From: Arthrobacter sp. AL12 | GTDB lineage: Bacteria > Actinomycetota > Actinomycetes > Actinomycetales > Micrococcaceae | Length of the DNA: 64,000 bases | Reading direction: 5' to 3' | NCBI RefSeq assembly: GCF_029960645.1 | Contig: NZ_JASBQY010000001.1 | Coordinates: 331,641 to 395,640, forward strand | Shown: in pieces, positions 24,430 to 33,000 of the stretch | Layout of the letters: each line of letters opens with the position of its first letter | Position numbering within the stretch: position 1 is the first letter of the stretch | Program-made: the position numbers and the translations under genes | Notes under the pieces: generated by a model | The model's database searches: none | What the model saw: the letters and a program-made list of their open reading frames with translations, nothing else | Told to the model about the DNA's origin: nothing

Positions 24430-25446
24430 GTGATCATCTTCCTGTTTGCCCTGGTGGTGGTCTTCGCCGGGGCATTCGCTTTCCTGAACGGCTTCAGGGA
24501 CGCCTCGGCGGCGGTGGCACTGGCGGTCCGGACCCGGGCCCTCACCCCCACCGTCGCAGTGCTGCTGGCGGGGTTCTTCAACTTCATCGGCGCCGGGCTG
24601 AGCGCCGCCCTGGCCCTCGCGGTCAGCCAGGCCTGGGTGCAGCTGCCCGCGGGCGAGAACGGACTCACCATCCTGCTGGCGGGACTGCTCAGTGCCGTGC
24701 TCTGGGGCATCTACACGTGGTGGCGGGGCATCCCGTCGTCCTCGACACACGCCCTCGTGGGTGGGCTGGCCGGCGCCGGGATCGCAAGCGCAGTTGTCGG
24801 CGGGTACGGCGTCGGGGGCGTAGATACGTCCCTGCTCTTCCAGGTGGTGCTTCCGCTGCTGCTCTCGCCGCTGATGGCGTTCGCAGGCGCCTACCTGCTG
24901 GTCTGGCCCGCGACCTGGGCCGCGCGGTACACGCCGCCGAATGTCGTCAACTCCCGTTCCCGGAGAGCCCAGAGCATAGCCGTGGGCGCCGTGGCACTGG
25001 CCCACGGACTGCAGGACGGCCAGCGCACCAGCGCCGTCCTGCTCCTGGCTCTGCTGGCGTCCGGGCTGTCAGATGGCAGCGAGATGCCCATCTGGGTGGC
25101 GCTGTTCACCGCTGTCCTGCTGACCGCCGGGACCCTGGCCGGCGGCTGGCGGATCTCCTACACCATCGGCTACCGGATGATCCGGATGGATCCCCTGCGC
25201 GGCTCCGTGGCACAGCTGTACAGCGCGGCCATCCTCTTGGTGGGCGCCGTCGGTCTGCACTGGCCCATCTCCACCACACACACGGTCACCTCAGCCGTGC
25301 TGGGCGCCGGCGCCAACCAGGGGTTTCCCGCCACGAACCGGAAGGTGGTGATCCGTGTGCTGATGTTCTGGCTGATCACCCCGGCGGTCACCGCGGCAGC
25401 CGCGTTTGTGCTGGCGCTGTCCCTGTCACCGCTCGCGGCGCTCTAG
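24430..25446 (+). CDS. Pit-family inorganic phosphate transporter
   Basis: 338 residues, about ten membrane helices. The protein belongs to the PiT family by order of segments: FAFLNGFRDASAAVALAVRT near the start, GIPSSSTHALVGGLAGAG, then ALAHGLQDGQRTSAVLL and WPISTTHTVTSAVLGAG. The usual GANDxxN signatures are replaced by GFRDASAA and GLQDGQRT, so Asp is kept and the Asn positions are lost. The two STH motifs are intact. GTG start at 24430 after the DUF47 gene. Proximity to arsenic genes may reflect arsenate entering as a phosphate analogue (inference). Confidence 0.82.
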   Translation: MIIFLFALVVVFAGAFAFLNGFRDASAAVALAVRTRALTPTVAVLLAGFFNFIGAGLSAALALAVSQAWVQLPAGENGLTILLAGLLSAVLWGIYTWWRGIPSSSTHALVGGLAGAGIASAVVGGYGVGGVDTSLLFQVVLPLLLSPLMAFAGAYLLVWPATWAARYTPPNVVNSRSRRAQSIAVGAVALAHGLQDGQRTSAVLLLALLASGLSDGSEMPIWVALFTAVLLTAGTLAGGWRISYTIGYRMIRMDPLRGSVAQLYSAAILLVGAVGLHWPISTTHTVTSAVLGAGANQGFPATNRKVVIRVLMFWLITPAVTAAAAFVLALSLSPLAAL

Positions 25447-25450
25447 CCAC

Positions 25451-25514
25451 CCATCGACTGCTCCACAGGTGCCCTTTAGAGGGGTCAAAACGGCACCTGT
25501 GGAGCACTCGATGG
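25451..25514. repeat. 64-bp palindromic element between convergent genes, copy A
   Basis: Arms CCATCGACTGCTCCACAGGT... and ...ACCTGTGGAGCACTCGATGG are 23 bp with one mismatch around an 18-base loop (CTTTAGAGGGGTCAAAAC). It lies between the stops of the Pit gene and pstB. Same length and layout as the element at 48804, but with compensating base changes. Confidence 0.85.
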
Positions 25515-25517
25515 GGG

Positions 25518-26297
25518 TTATCCGAAGCGGCCGGAGACGTAGTCTTCGGTGGCCTTCTGGGTCGGGTTGCTGAACATGGTGTGGGTGTCGCCGTATTCGA
25601 TCAGCCGGCCGGGCTTTCCGGTGCCGGCGATGTTGAAGAACGCCGTCTTGTTCGACACCCGGGCGGCCTGCTGCATGTTGTGGGTCACGATCACCACGGT
25701 GTACTGGTCCTTGAGCTCGTTGATGAGGTCCTCAATGGCGAGCGTGGAGATCGGGTCCAGCGCGGAGCACGGCTCGTCCATCAGGATCACCTGCGGTTCC
25801 ACGGCGATGGCCCGGGCGATGCAGAGCCGCTGCTGCTGGCCGCCGGACAGCCCGGAGCCGGGCTTGGCCAGCCGGTCCTTGACCTCGTTCCAGAGGTTGG
25901 CGCCCTGCAGGGAGCGTTCCACCAGCACGTCGGCCTCACCCTTGGACATCTTCTGGTTGTTGAGCTTCACGCCGGCCAGCACGTTGTCGCGGATGGACAT
26001 CGTGGGGAACGGGTTGGGCCGCTGGAAGACCATGCCGATCTGCGAGCGGACGGTGACCGGGTCCACGCCGGGGCCGTACAGGTTGTCGCCGTCGAGCAGC
26101 ACCTCCCCCTCGACCCGGGCGCCGGGGATCACCTCGTGCATCCGGTTCAGGGTGCGCAGGAAGGTGGACTTGCCGCAGCCGGAGGGCCCGATGAAGGCCG
26201 TGACGGACTTGGCCTCGATGTTGATGTTGACGTCTGCGACGGCCAGGAATTTGCCGTAGTAGACGTTCAGGTCCTTGACGTCGATGCGCTTAGACAT
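25518..26297 (-). CDS. pstB: Phosphate ABC transporter ATP-binding protein
   Basis: 259 residues, the cytoplasmic ATPase of the Pst high-affinity phosphate importer. Walker A is [12 protein letters not shown], the signature is [14 protein letters not shown], Walker B is [12 protein letters not shown] and the switch His lies in [20 protein letters not shown]. Length and motif order are normal for PstB. It is the last gene of pstSCAB on the minus strand, 56 bases after pstA. Confidence 0.95.
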   Translation of the reverse strand: MSKRIDVKDLNVYYGKFLAVADVNINIEAKSVTAFIGPSGCGKSTFLRTLNRMHEVIPGARVEGEVLLDGDNLYGPGVDPVTVRSQIGMVFQRPNPFPTMSIRDNVLAGVKLNNQKMSKGEADVLVERSLQGANLWNEVKDRLAKPGSGLSGGQQQRLCIARAIAVEPQVILMDEPCSALDPISTLAIEDLINELKDQYTVVIVTHNMQQAARVSNKTAFFNIAGTGKPGRLIEYGDTHTMFSNPTQKATEDYVSGRFG

Positions 26298-26353
26298 GCT
26301 GTTCCTTCACTTGCTGGAGGTGCGGGCTGAAGATTGGGGTCCCCGGGGCCGGG

Positions 26354-27463
26354 CTAGCGGCCGGTCTTGGGGGCAAACATGCGCGCAATGAGGCGGGCAC
26401 CGAGGTTGAGCACCATCACCAGGATGATGAGGACCAGGGCGGCTCCCCAGGCGCGCTGCGAGGAGGGATCCGGGTTCGACGGCGAGGTCGGGTTGAGGAT
26501 CTGCGTGTAGATGAATGTGGGCAGCGAGGCCATCCAGCCGCCGAAGACGTTGTAGTTGATGGAGGTGGCGAAGCCCGCGGTGACGAGGATCGGGGCGGTT
26601 TCGCCGATCACCCGGGCGATCGCGAGGGTGACGCCTGAGGCGATGCCGGAGATCGCCGTCGGGATGACCACCTTGAGGATGGTCCGCCACTTGCGGACGC
26701 CCAGCGCGTAGGCCGCTTCGCGGAGTTCGTTCGGGACGATTTTGAGCATTTCCTCGCTGGAGCGGACCACCACGGGGATCATCAGCACGGAGAGTGCGAC
26801 GGCGGCGACGGCACCGGTTTTGGTGCCCGGCCCGACGACGGCGAAGAAGAACGCTGCCGCGAACAGGCCGGCCACGATCGAGGGGATGCCGGTCATGACG
26901 TCCACGAAGAAGGTGATGGCGCGGGCCAGGGGGCGGTCGTTGCCGTACTCCACCAGGTAGACGGCGGTGAGCAGGCCCACCGGCACCGAGATGATGGTCG
27001 CCAGCACCGTGATCAGCAGCGTGCCGATCAGGGCGTGGAAAATGCCGCCCAGCACCGGGGCGCCTTCCTCGACGCTCTTGTTGTCAAAGGAGCCGGTGAC
27101 GCCGTTCATCGAGGTGGTGAGGAAGCCGGGGTCCAGGAGCCCCGGGAGGCCGTTGACCAGGACCGTCCAGATCACGGAGAACAGGGGCAGCAGCGCGACG
27201 AGGAACGCACCGACCACCAGGCAGGTGGCCAGTTTGTCCTTGGCGCGGCGGGAGCCTTCCACGGCGGCGCTCCAGCCGACGAGGCCGATGGCGAAGATGA
27301 TTGCCGAGACGAGTCCCCAGCCGAGGGCGTTGAAGCCGATCAATGCGAGGATCGCTGCACCGAGGACCAGGGCGATGCCGAGAACCAGATAGGGGGCCGA
27401 CTTCGGGAGCTGGCCCTTGGTGAGGGCCGAGCGCTTCTTGACGGGGGTCAGGGTGGCGGTCAT
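26354..27463 (-). CDS. pstA: Phosphate ABC transporter permease PstA
   Basis: 369 residues, an inner-membrane subunit of the Pst importer. After a polar N-terminus come two membrane helices, then a periplasmic loop, then the conserved permease part: SVPVGLLTAVYLVEYG, VDVMTGIPSIVAGLFA, and the cytoplasmic coupling loop ELREAAYALGVRKWRTILKV, followed by AISGIASGVTLAIARVIGET. The longer N-terminal part (about 70 residues beyond E. coli PstA) is common in actinobacteria. Its start directly follows the pstC stop. Confidence 0.94.
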   Translation of the reverse strand: MTATLTPVKKRSALTKGQLPKSAPYLVLGIALVLGAAILALIGFNALGWGLVSAIIFAIGLVGWSAAVEGSRRAKDKLATCLVVGAFLVALLPLFSVIWTVLVNGLPGLLDPGFLTTSMNGVTGSFDNKSVEEGAPVLGGIFHALIGTLLITVLATIISVPVGLLTAVYLVEYGNDRPLARAITFFVDVMTGIPSIVAGLFAAAFFFAVVGPGTKTGAVAAVALSVLMIPVVVRSSEEMLKIVPNELREAAYALGVRKWRTILKVVIPTAISGIASGVTLAIARVIGETAPILVTAGFATSINYNVFGGWMASLPTFIYTQILNPTSPSNPDPSSQRAWGAALVLIILVMVLNLGARLIARMFAPKTGR

Positions 27464-28396
27464 TTAGTTGGCTCCCGAGAATTCTTTGTGCCGGGTGATG
27501 ATCAAGCGCGCGATCATGTTCACGCCGAGGGTGATGACGAACAGGACCAGGCCGGCGGCAATCAGCGTGTTGACCTTCAGGCCGCTGGCCTCGGGGAAGT
27601 TCAGCGCGATTTCGGCGGCGATGGTCTGGTTGCCGGACTGGATGAGGCTCGCGGTCAGCGCGCCGGAGGAGAGCACAAGCGCGACGGCCATGGTCTCGCC
27701 GAGGGCGCGGCCCAGGCCCAGCATCACGGCGCTGATGACTCCGGGGCGGCCGAACGGCAGCACGGCCATCCGGATCATTTCCCAGCGGGTGGCCCCGAGG
27801 GCCAGGGCGGCCTCTTCGTGCAGCTTGGGGGTCTGCAGGAAGATTTCGCGGCTCAGTGAGGTGATGATGGGCAGGATCATGACGGACAGCACGATTCCCG
27901 CGGTCAGGATGGTCTTGCCCGTGGCCGAGGCGGGGCCCTGGAAGATCGGCAGCCAGCCCATGTTGCTGGCCAGCCAGTTGTAGGCCGGCGAGATTTCCTT
28001 GGCCAGGAACGCAGCGCCCCAGGCGCCGTAGACCACGGAGGGGATCGCGGCCAGCAGGTCGATCACGTAGCCCAGGCCGGAGGCGAGCCTGCGCGGGGCG
28101 AAGTGCGAGATGAACAGCGCGACGCCGATCGCGACCGGCGTCGCGATCACGAGGGCGATGACGGCCGCGATCAGGGTGCCAATGACGATCGGCCAGATGT
28201 AGGAGACGAAGCCTTTGCCGCCCTGGATCTCGTCCGGAGACGCCACAAGGGCGGGGAATGCCTGGATGAGGAGAAAGAGCGCTACTCCGAAGAGCACGGC
28301 CAAGATCAGGCACCCGGCGGCCAAGGTGGCAGCGGAAAAGACCTTGTCTCCGGCGCGGCCTGCGCCCCGGGACTTGGTCAGGGAGGTGGTGGTCAC
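27464..28396 (-). CDS. pstC: Phosphate ABC transporter permease PstC
   Basis: About 310 residues with six membrane helices. Marks include GVALFISHFAPRRLASGLGY, VIDLLAAIPSVVYGAWG and the coupling loop LHEEAALALGATRWEMIRM, then FGRPGVISAVMLGLGRALGE. The GTG at 28396 has AAGGA seven bases upstream; a TTG at 28432 gives a 12-residue extension without such a site. A strong inverted repeat separates it from pstS, which fits higher pstS expression. Confidence 0.92.
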   Translation of the reverse strand: MTTTSLTKSRGAGRAGDKVFSAATLAAGCLILAVLFGVALFLLIQAFPALVASPDEIQGGKGFVSYIWPIVIGTLIAAVIALVIATPVAIGVALFISHFAPRRLASGLGYVIDLLAAIPSVVYGAWGAAFLAKEISPAYNWLASNMGWLPIFQGPASATGKTILTAGIVLSVMILPIITSLSREIFLQTPKLHEEAALALGATRWEMIRMAVLPFGRPGVISAVMLGLGRALGETMAVALVLSSGALTASLIQSGNQTIAAEIALNFPEASGLKVNTLIAAGLVLFVITLGVNMIARLIITRHKEFSGAN

Positions 28397-28439
28397 TTCA
28401 CGGTCCTTCAGATCTTTGTGTACTTCGGACAAACACGTT

Positions 28440-28492
28440 GGTTCCCTGCCCCGGTGTGGCCGTCGGTGACAGCAGAACCGGGACAGGGAACC
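28440..28492 (-). other. pstS-pstC intergenic hairpin
   Basis: GGTTCCCTGCCCCGGT pairs with ACCGGGACAGGGAACC (16 bp, one mismatch) between the pstS stop and pstC start. There is no T-tract, so mRNA stabilisation or partial attenuation is likelier than full termination. Confidence 0.65.
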
Positions 28493-28538
28493 AGTTGCAG
28501 GCTGGTGTTTCCACTATGCCTGCCAGCGCTAGGGATCC

Positions 28539-29657
28539 CTAGGACTTGACCTTGATGGACTCAATGGACTTGAGGGTCTTGTCCTGCAGGTCCTTGGACA
28601 GCGGCGCGGACTTCGCGGCATCGGCGGCTGCGGTCTGGCCGGCGTCGGAGACGACGTAGCTCTCGAAGGCCTTGACGAGGTCGACGGTCTTCTGGTCAGC
28701 GTAGGTGCTGCAGACAATGTGGAAGGAAACCAGCACGATCGGGTAGGCGCCTGCAATGGTGGTCGTGCGGTCCAGCTTGATGGAGAGGTCGTTGGCGTTG
28801 CGGCCTTCAACCGGCTTGCCGGCGTCGACTGCCTTGGCGGCAGCGTCGGGGGAGATCTTCGTGTAGGACTCGCCCACCTTGATCAGCGCGACGCCCAGCT
28901 TGCCGCTCACGGCGGAGTCATCCGCGTAGGTCACGGCGCCCGGGGTGTCGGTGACGGTCTTGACCACACCGGAGGTGCCCTTGGCGTTCTCGCCCTGGAG
29001 GGTTGCAGGCCAGATGCCGGCGGGCTTGTCGGTCCACGCCTCGGGGGCTGCAGCGGCCAGGTAGTCGGTGAAGTTGGACGTGGTGCCGGAGTCATCCGAG
29101 CGGTTCACCGGGGTGACCTTGAGGTCCGGGAGCTTGGCATCCGGGTTCTGGGCTGCGATCGCGGGGTCGTTCCAGGTGGCGATTTCGCCGCGGAAGATCT
29201 TGGCGACCGTGACGGCGTCGAGGTTCAGTTCCTTGATCTCGGGCAGGTTGAAGGCCACGGCGATCGGGGAGATGTAGACGGGGATGTTGAGGGCGCCGTC
29301 GGGGCCGCACTGGGTGGTGGAGCTGGCGTACTCGTCGTCCTTGAGGTAGGCATCGGAGCCGCCGAACTGGGCGGATCCGTCCAGGAGGGCCTTGCGGCCG
29401 GCACCGGAACCGTCCGGGGAGTACTGGACAGTGGCGCCCTGGTTCGCGGAGGCGAAGTTGGTCTTCCAAACGTCCATGGCAGCACCCTGCGCGGAGGAGC
29501 CGATGCCAGTCAGCGTGCCCGAAACCTGGACGCCGGAAGCGGCCGGTGCGGCGGGAGCGGTCCCGGTTGCGTTGTCCGAGCCACAGGCGGTCAGCGCGAG
29601 AGCGCCGGCTGAGATGACAGCGATAGCCGCGTTGCGGCCGAAACGGAGTGCCTTCAC
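28539..29657 (-). CDS. pstS: Phosphate-binding lipoprotein PstS
   Basis: 372 residues, the extracytoplasmic phosphate receptor anchored as a lipoprotein. The signal is MKALRFGRNAAIAVISAGAL with lipobox LTAC (Cys25). Phosphate-site segments are GIGSSAQGAAMDVWK, YSPDGSGAGRKALLDG, FGGSDAYLKDDEY and NRSDDSGTTSNFTDYL. First gene of pstSCAB. Upstream lies a PHO box, so expression should rise in phosphate limitation through PhoPR-type control. Confidence 0.95.
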   Translation of the reverse strand: MKALRFGRNAAIAVISAGALALTACGSDNATGTAPAAPAASGVQVSGTLTGIGSSAQGAAMDVWKTNFASANQGATVQYSPDGSGAGRKALLDGSAQFGGSDAYLKDDEYASSTTQCGPDGALNIPVYISPIAVAFNLPEIKELNLDAVTVAKIFRGEIATWNDPAIAAQNPDAKLPDLKVTPVNRSDDSGTTSNFTDYLAAAAPEAWTDKPAGIWPATLQGENAKGTSGVVKTVTDTPGAVTYADDSAVSGKLGVALIKVGESYTKISPDAAAKAVDAGKPVEGRNANDLSIKLDRTTTIAGAYPIVLVSFHIVCSTYADQKTVDLVKAFESYVVSDAGQTAAADAAKSAPLSKDLQDKTLKSIESIKVKS

Positions 29658-29776
29658 TTAGATGTACCCCTTTCAGGGATTTTCTGGATGCGTGCCGGCC
29701 GGAGAGGACCGGGCTGTGATGCGTACGGTTTGTACCTTCATTGAAGGTAGGTGCCCCAGATGAAGAGAATGGCCGA

Positions 29777-29798
29777 CCAAGATGAACGAAGGGTTAAC
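29777..29798 (-). promoter_or_regulatory. PHO box upstream of pstS
   Basis: On the minus strand GTTAACCCTTC is followed directly by GTTCATCTTGG, two 11-base direct repeats of the GTTCACC type bound by actinobacterial PhoP. It lies about 120 bases before the pstS start. A palindromic ACCTTCATTGAAGGT follows at about 29736-29750. Confidence 0.65.
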
Positions 29799-29909
29799 GA
29801 CGCCGGGACATTGGCTTACATCGGCCAGCCACCGTTGCGTCGGCTACGTCACAGCCGTAGGGGTTCCCGCTGACGGTCCGCCGGCTCAGCGGCCAATAGA
29901 CTGGAGCGC

Positions 29910-31037
29910 ATGGCCCCCGCTATTGGACTTTCCGCAAGCGCCCGCTTCCTGCGCGGCCGCGTCCGCACCGGCCTGGTCCGGAGCCGGAACTCGCTCGTGC
30001 CGGCCATCCAGATGACCGCCTGCGCCGTCGGGGCCTACGCGTTTGCCGAGTACGTGCTGGGCCACAGCGGCCCGCTCTTTGCCGCCACGTCCTCCCTCAT
30101 CTCCCTGGGCTTTTCCCGGGACCCCCGGCTGCGCCGCGTGATCGAGGTCGGCCTGGGCTGCACCATCGGCATTGTTGTCGGTGACCTGCTGCTGCACTGG
30201 CTGGGCGCCGGGATGTGGCAGGCCGCCGTCGTGTTGCTGTTCTCGATCCTGCTGGCCCGGTTCCTGGACAGCGGCACCATTTTCACCACGCAGTTGGGGC
30301 TGCAGTCCCTGCTGGTGGTGCTGCTGCCGGCGCCCGCCGGGGGGCCGTTCACCCGCAGCATTGACGCCATCGTGGGCGGTGTGTTCGCCCTGCTGGTGAC
30401 GGTCCTGATCCCCAAGGACCCGCGCCGCGAACCCCGCAACGACGTCAAGAAGCTCCTGCACGAACTCGCCGAGGTGCTGCGTGAATGCGCCTCCGCGCTG
30501 AGCTACAGCGACTCCACCCAGGCCTGGCACGCGCTGATCCGCGGGCGGAACTGCCAGCCCCTCATCGATGCCATGCGCCAGTCCCTGCGGGCCTCCGGCG
30601 AGGTGGCCACCCTGGCGCCGGCCTACCGCCGGCACCGGGACGAGCTGGACCAGATGGAGCAGTCACTGGACTATATCGACCTCGCCCTGCGTAACAGCCG
30701 CGTCTTCGCCCGCCGCCTGACCAGCGCCATCAACCATGCGGCGCTGTCCGACGACGCCACGCAGAACATCGCCGACGTCCTCCAGGACACGGCCGACGCC
30801 GTCGACGAGCTCTCCCTGGGCCTGGCGGAAGTCCACGACGGCGTCCGCCGCGCGCACCTGCGGACGGCCCGGACGGAGCTGCGGGAAATCGCCGGCCGGC
30901 TGCACCCGCGGCTGCTGGACGTGCAGCGGCTGGAGGGCGAAACGGTGGTGATGCTGTTCCGACCGCTGATGGTGGACCTGCTGGAGGCCGCCGGCGTCGA
31001 CTCCCGGGAAGCCCGGGACATCCTGCCTCCGCTGTAG
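29910..31037 (+). CDS. FUSC-family membrane protein
   Basis: 375 residues. The N-terminal half has about five hydrophobic helices (IQMTACAVGAYAFAEYVLG, PLFAATSSLISLGFSRDPRL, VGLGCTIGIVVGDLLLHWLG, then QAAVVLLFSILLARFLDSG and SIDAIVGGVFALLVTVLIPK). The C-terminal half is a long cytoplasmic helical domain. This is the fusaric acid resistance/aromatic acid exporter type of half-length actinobacterial protein; the transported compound is unknown. It is divergent from pstS, about 110 bases from the PHO box, so shared control is possible. The ATG at 29910 is taken as start. Confidence 0.82.
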   Translation: MAPAIGLSASARFLRGRVRTGLVRSRNSLVPAIQMTACAVGAYAFAEYVLGHSGPLFAATSSLISLGFSRDPRLRRVIEVGLGCTIGIVVGDLLLHWLGAGMWQAAVVLLFSILLARFLDSGTIFTTQLGLQSLLVVLLPAPAGGPFTRSIDAIVGGVFALLVTVLIPKDPRREPRNDVKKLLHELAEVLRECASALSYSDSTQAWHALIRGRNCQPLIDAMRQSLRASGEVATLAPAYRRHRDELDQMEQSLDYIDLALRNSRVFARRLTSAINHAALSDDATQNIADVLQDTADAVDELSLGLAEVHDGVRRAHLRTARTELREIAGRLHPRLLDVQRLEGETVVMLFRPLMVDLLEAAGVDSREARDILPPL

Positions 31038-31112
31038 CCGCCGCGGCAGGTGCCGCGGGGCGGGAGCGTTCCTGTCGCTGTTGTTGTCGCTGGGCGCGGA
31101 TAGGGTGGAGCG

Positions 31113-32486
31113 ATGGCTACCAAGACTTCCCGGGCTACCAAGGCGCCGGGCTACAAATGCGGCGAATGCGGCTGGACCACGGCCAAGTGGGTGGGCCGCT
31201 GCGGCGAGTGCCAGGCCTGGGGCAGCGTGGAGGAAACCGGCGGCGCCGTGGCGCGCACGACGGCGGCCACCACCGTGCTGGAGCCGGCCCGCCGGATCGC
31301 CGAGGTCGACGCGACCACTGCGGCGTTCCTGCCGACCGGCGTGGACGAACTGGACCGGGTGCTCGGCGGCGGGCTGGTCCCGGGCGCCGTGATCCTGCTC
31401 GCCGGCGAACCCGGGGTCGGCAAGTCCACCCTGCTGCTGGACGTCGCGGCCAAATTTGCCCGCACCGCGCAGGACGTCCTCTACATCACCGGCGAGGAAT
31501 CCGCCGCGCAGGTCAAGCTCCGAGCGGACCGGATCGACGCCGTCGCCGAATCCCTGTACCTGTCCGCCGAAACGGACCTCGGCCAGGCCCTGGGCCAGGT
31601 GGAGAAGCTCGAACCGCGCCTGCTGATTGTGGACTCCGTGCAGACGCTGAGCAGCGCCGACGTCGAAGGCAGCGCCGGCGGTGTCTCGCAGGTCCGGGAG
31701 GTCGCCGCCTCCCTGATCGCCGCGGCCAAACGCCGCAACATGACCACCCTGCTGGTGGGGCACGTGACCAAGGACGGCTCCATCGCCGGCCCCCGGCTGC
31801 TCGAGCACCTGGTGGACGTGGTGTGCCAGTTCGAAGGCGAGCGCCACTCCCGGCTGCGGCTGCTGCGGGCGGTCAAGAACCGCTACGGCCCCACCGACGA
31901 CGTCGGCTGCTTCGACCTGAACGAGGACGGGATTGTGGGCCTGGCCGATCCGAGCGGCCTGTTTGTCTCCCGGACCAAGGAGCCGGTCTCCGGCACCTGC
32001 ATCACGGTGACCCTGGAGGGGCGACGCCCGCTGCTGGCCGAGGTGCAGTCACTGCTGGCCGAAAGTTCCAGCTCACAGCCGCGGCGGGCCACGAGCGGAC
32101 TGGACAGTTCCCGGGTGGCCATGCTGCTGGCCGTGCTCCAGCAGCGGGCCGGCTGCCTGTTGAACAAGGACGATTCCTACGTGGCGACCGTGGGCGGCGT
32201 GAAGCTCAGCGAGCCCGCCACGGACCTCGCCGTCGCACTGGCAGTGGCCTCGGCGAAGGCCCGGAAACCCCTGCCGGAGCGGCTGATCGCCTTTGGCGAA
32301 GTGGGGCTAGCCGGCGAGGTCCGCCCCGTGCCCGGCATCAACCAGCGGATCCACGAAGCCCACCGGCTGGGGTTCACCCACGCCGTGGTGCCCGCGAGCC
32401 CGAACGGCCCGGGCCCGGTGCCGGCGGGCTTCTCTGTGCGGGAAGTCGGGCACCTGACCGAAGCGCTGAGCCTGCTGATCAGCTGA
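31113..32486 (+). CDS. radA: DNA repair protein RadA
   Basis: 457 residues, a RecA-like branch-migration ATPase used in recombinational repair. It has the N-terminal C4 zinc finger (YKCGECGWTTAKWVGRCGEC), Walker A GEPGVGKSTLLL, Walker B LLIVDSVQ, the RadA-specific KNRYGPTDDVG motif and the C-terminal Lon-protease-like domain (from about 290, GCLLNKDDSYVATVGGVKL). Length is standard. The ATG at 31113 begins MATKTSRATKAPG. It is not adjacent to disA here, which lies 15 kb away. Confidence 0.96.
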   Translation: MATKTSRATKAPGYKCGECGWTTAKWVGRCGECQAWGSVEETGGAVARTTAATTVLEPARRIAEVDATTAAFLPTGVDELDRVLGGGLVPGAVILLAGEPGVGKSTLLLDVAAKFARTAQDVLYITGEESAAQVKLRADRIDAVAESLYLSAETDLGQALGQVEKLEPRLLIVDSVQTLSSADVEGSAGGVSQVREVAASLIAAAKRRNMTTLLVGHVTKDGSIAGPRLLEHLVDVVCQFEGERHSRLRLLRAVKNRYGPTDDVGCFDLNEDGIVGLADPSGLFVSRTKEPVSGTCITVTLEGRRPLLAEVQSLLAESSSSQPRRATSGLDSSRVAMLLAVLQQRAGCLLNKDDSYVATVGGVKLSEPATDLAVALAVASAKARKPLPERLIAFGEVGLAGEVRPVPGINQRIHEAHRLGFTHAVVPASPNGPGPVPAGFSVREVGHLTEALSLLIS

Positions 32487-32487
32487 G

Positions 32488-32535
32488 GCTGCCCCGGCGC
32501 CCTGCTTTCCTGCTGCCCCGGCGCCCTGCTTTCCT
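32488..32535. repeat. Two tandem copies of a 24-bp unit after radA
   Basis: GCTGCCCCGGCGCCCTGCTT plus TCCT occurs twice head to tail, beginning right after the radA stop. No function is evident. The following 160 bases hold no gene. Confidence 0.85.
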
Positions 32536-32694
32536 GCCTGACCGCGGCCCCGGCTCCGGGGCTCTGCCGCCTTCGGGCTGTCCTTCCTGCGGGCCGGGCC
32601 CGCAGAGGCGACTTAGGACCCTACCCCGCCCCCGGGATCCGGCGGAAAATGGGCGCAGCGGGGCAGGAACGGTCACGGGCGAAGGGATCAGGCC

Positions 32695-33000
32695 ATGATG
32701 GGCTACTACGGTAACGGCTTCGGTTGGATGTGGCTCTGGGGCCTGCTGTTGCTGGTCGGAATCGCGGTGCTGGTGCTGCTCGCGGTCCGCCTCTTCACCG
32801 GTGGAACCAGCCGCGGCGGCCCGGCCCAGTTCGGACCCTCCGGCGCCCCGCCCTATGGCCAGCCGGGGAGTCCTCCGGGCGGCGGCTTCCCGGGCGGCAA
32901 GAGCCAGGCACGGCTGATCCTCGATGAACGCTTCGCGCGGGGCGAGCTCACCGCGGAGCAGTACCGCGAGAATGTGAAAATACTCGGCGAGGAGCCCTAA
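32695..33000 (+). CDS. SHOCT-domain small membrane protein
   Basis: 101 residues. One transmembrane helix (WMWLWGLLLLVGIAVLVLLA) follows an aromatic Gly/Tyr/Met start. A Gly/Pro-rich linker comes next, then a C-terminal SHOCT motif (ARLILDERFARGELTAEQYR), a short oligomerisation element. Such proteins are frequently linked to copper genes in actinobacteria. Its TAA shares its last base with the ATG of the multicopper oxidase, so the two are translated together. Confidence 0.87.
   Translation: MMGYYGNGFGWMWLWGLLLLVGIAVLVLLAVRLFTGGTSRGGPAQFGPSGAPPYGQPGSPPGGGFPGGKSQARLILDERFARGELTAEQYRENVKILGEEP

Noticed and set aside
24717..26330. A 537-codon plus-strand open frame across the Pit and pstB genes
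   Set aside because: It is the shadow of two well-supported genes; the translation is Arg/Gly/His-rich low complexity, typical of GC-rich out-of-frame reading.
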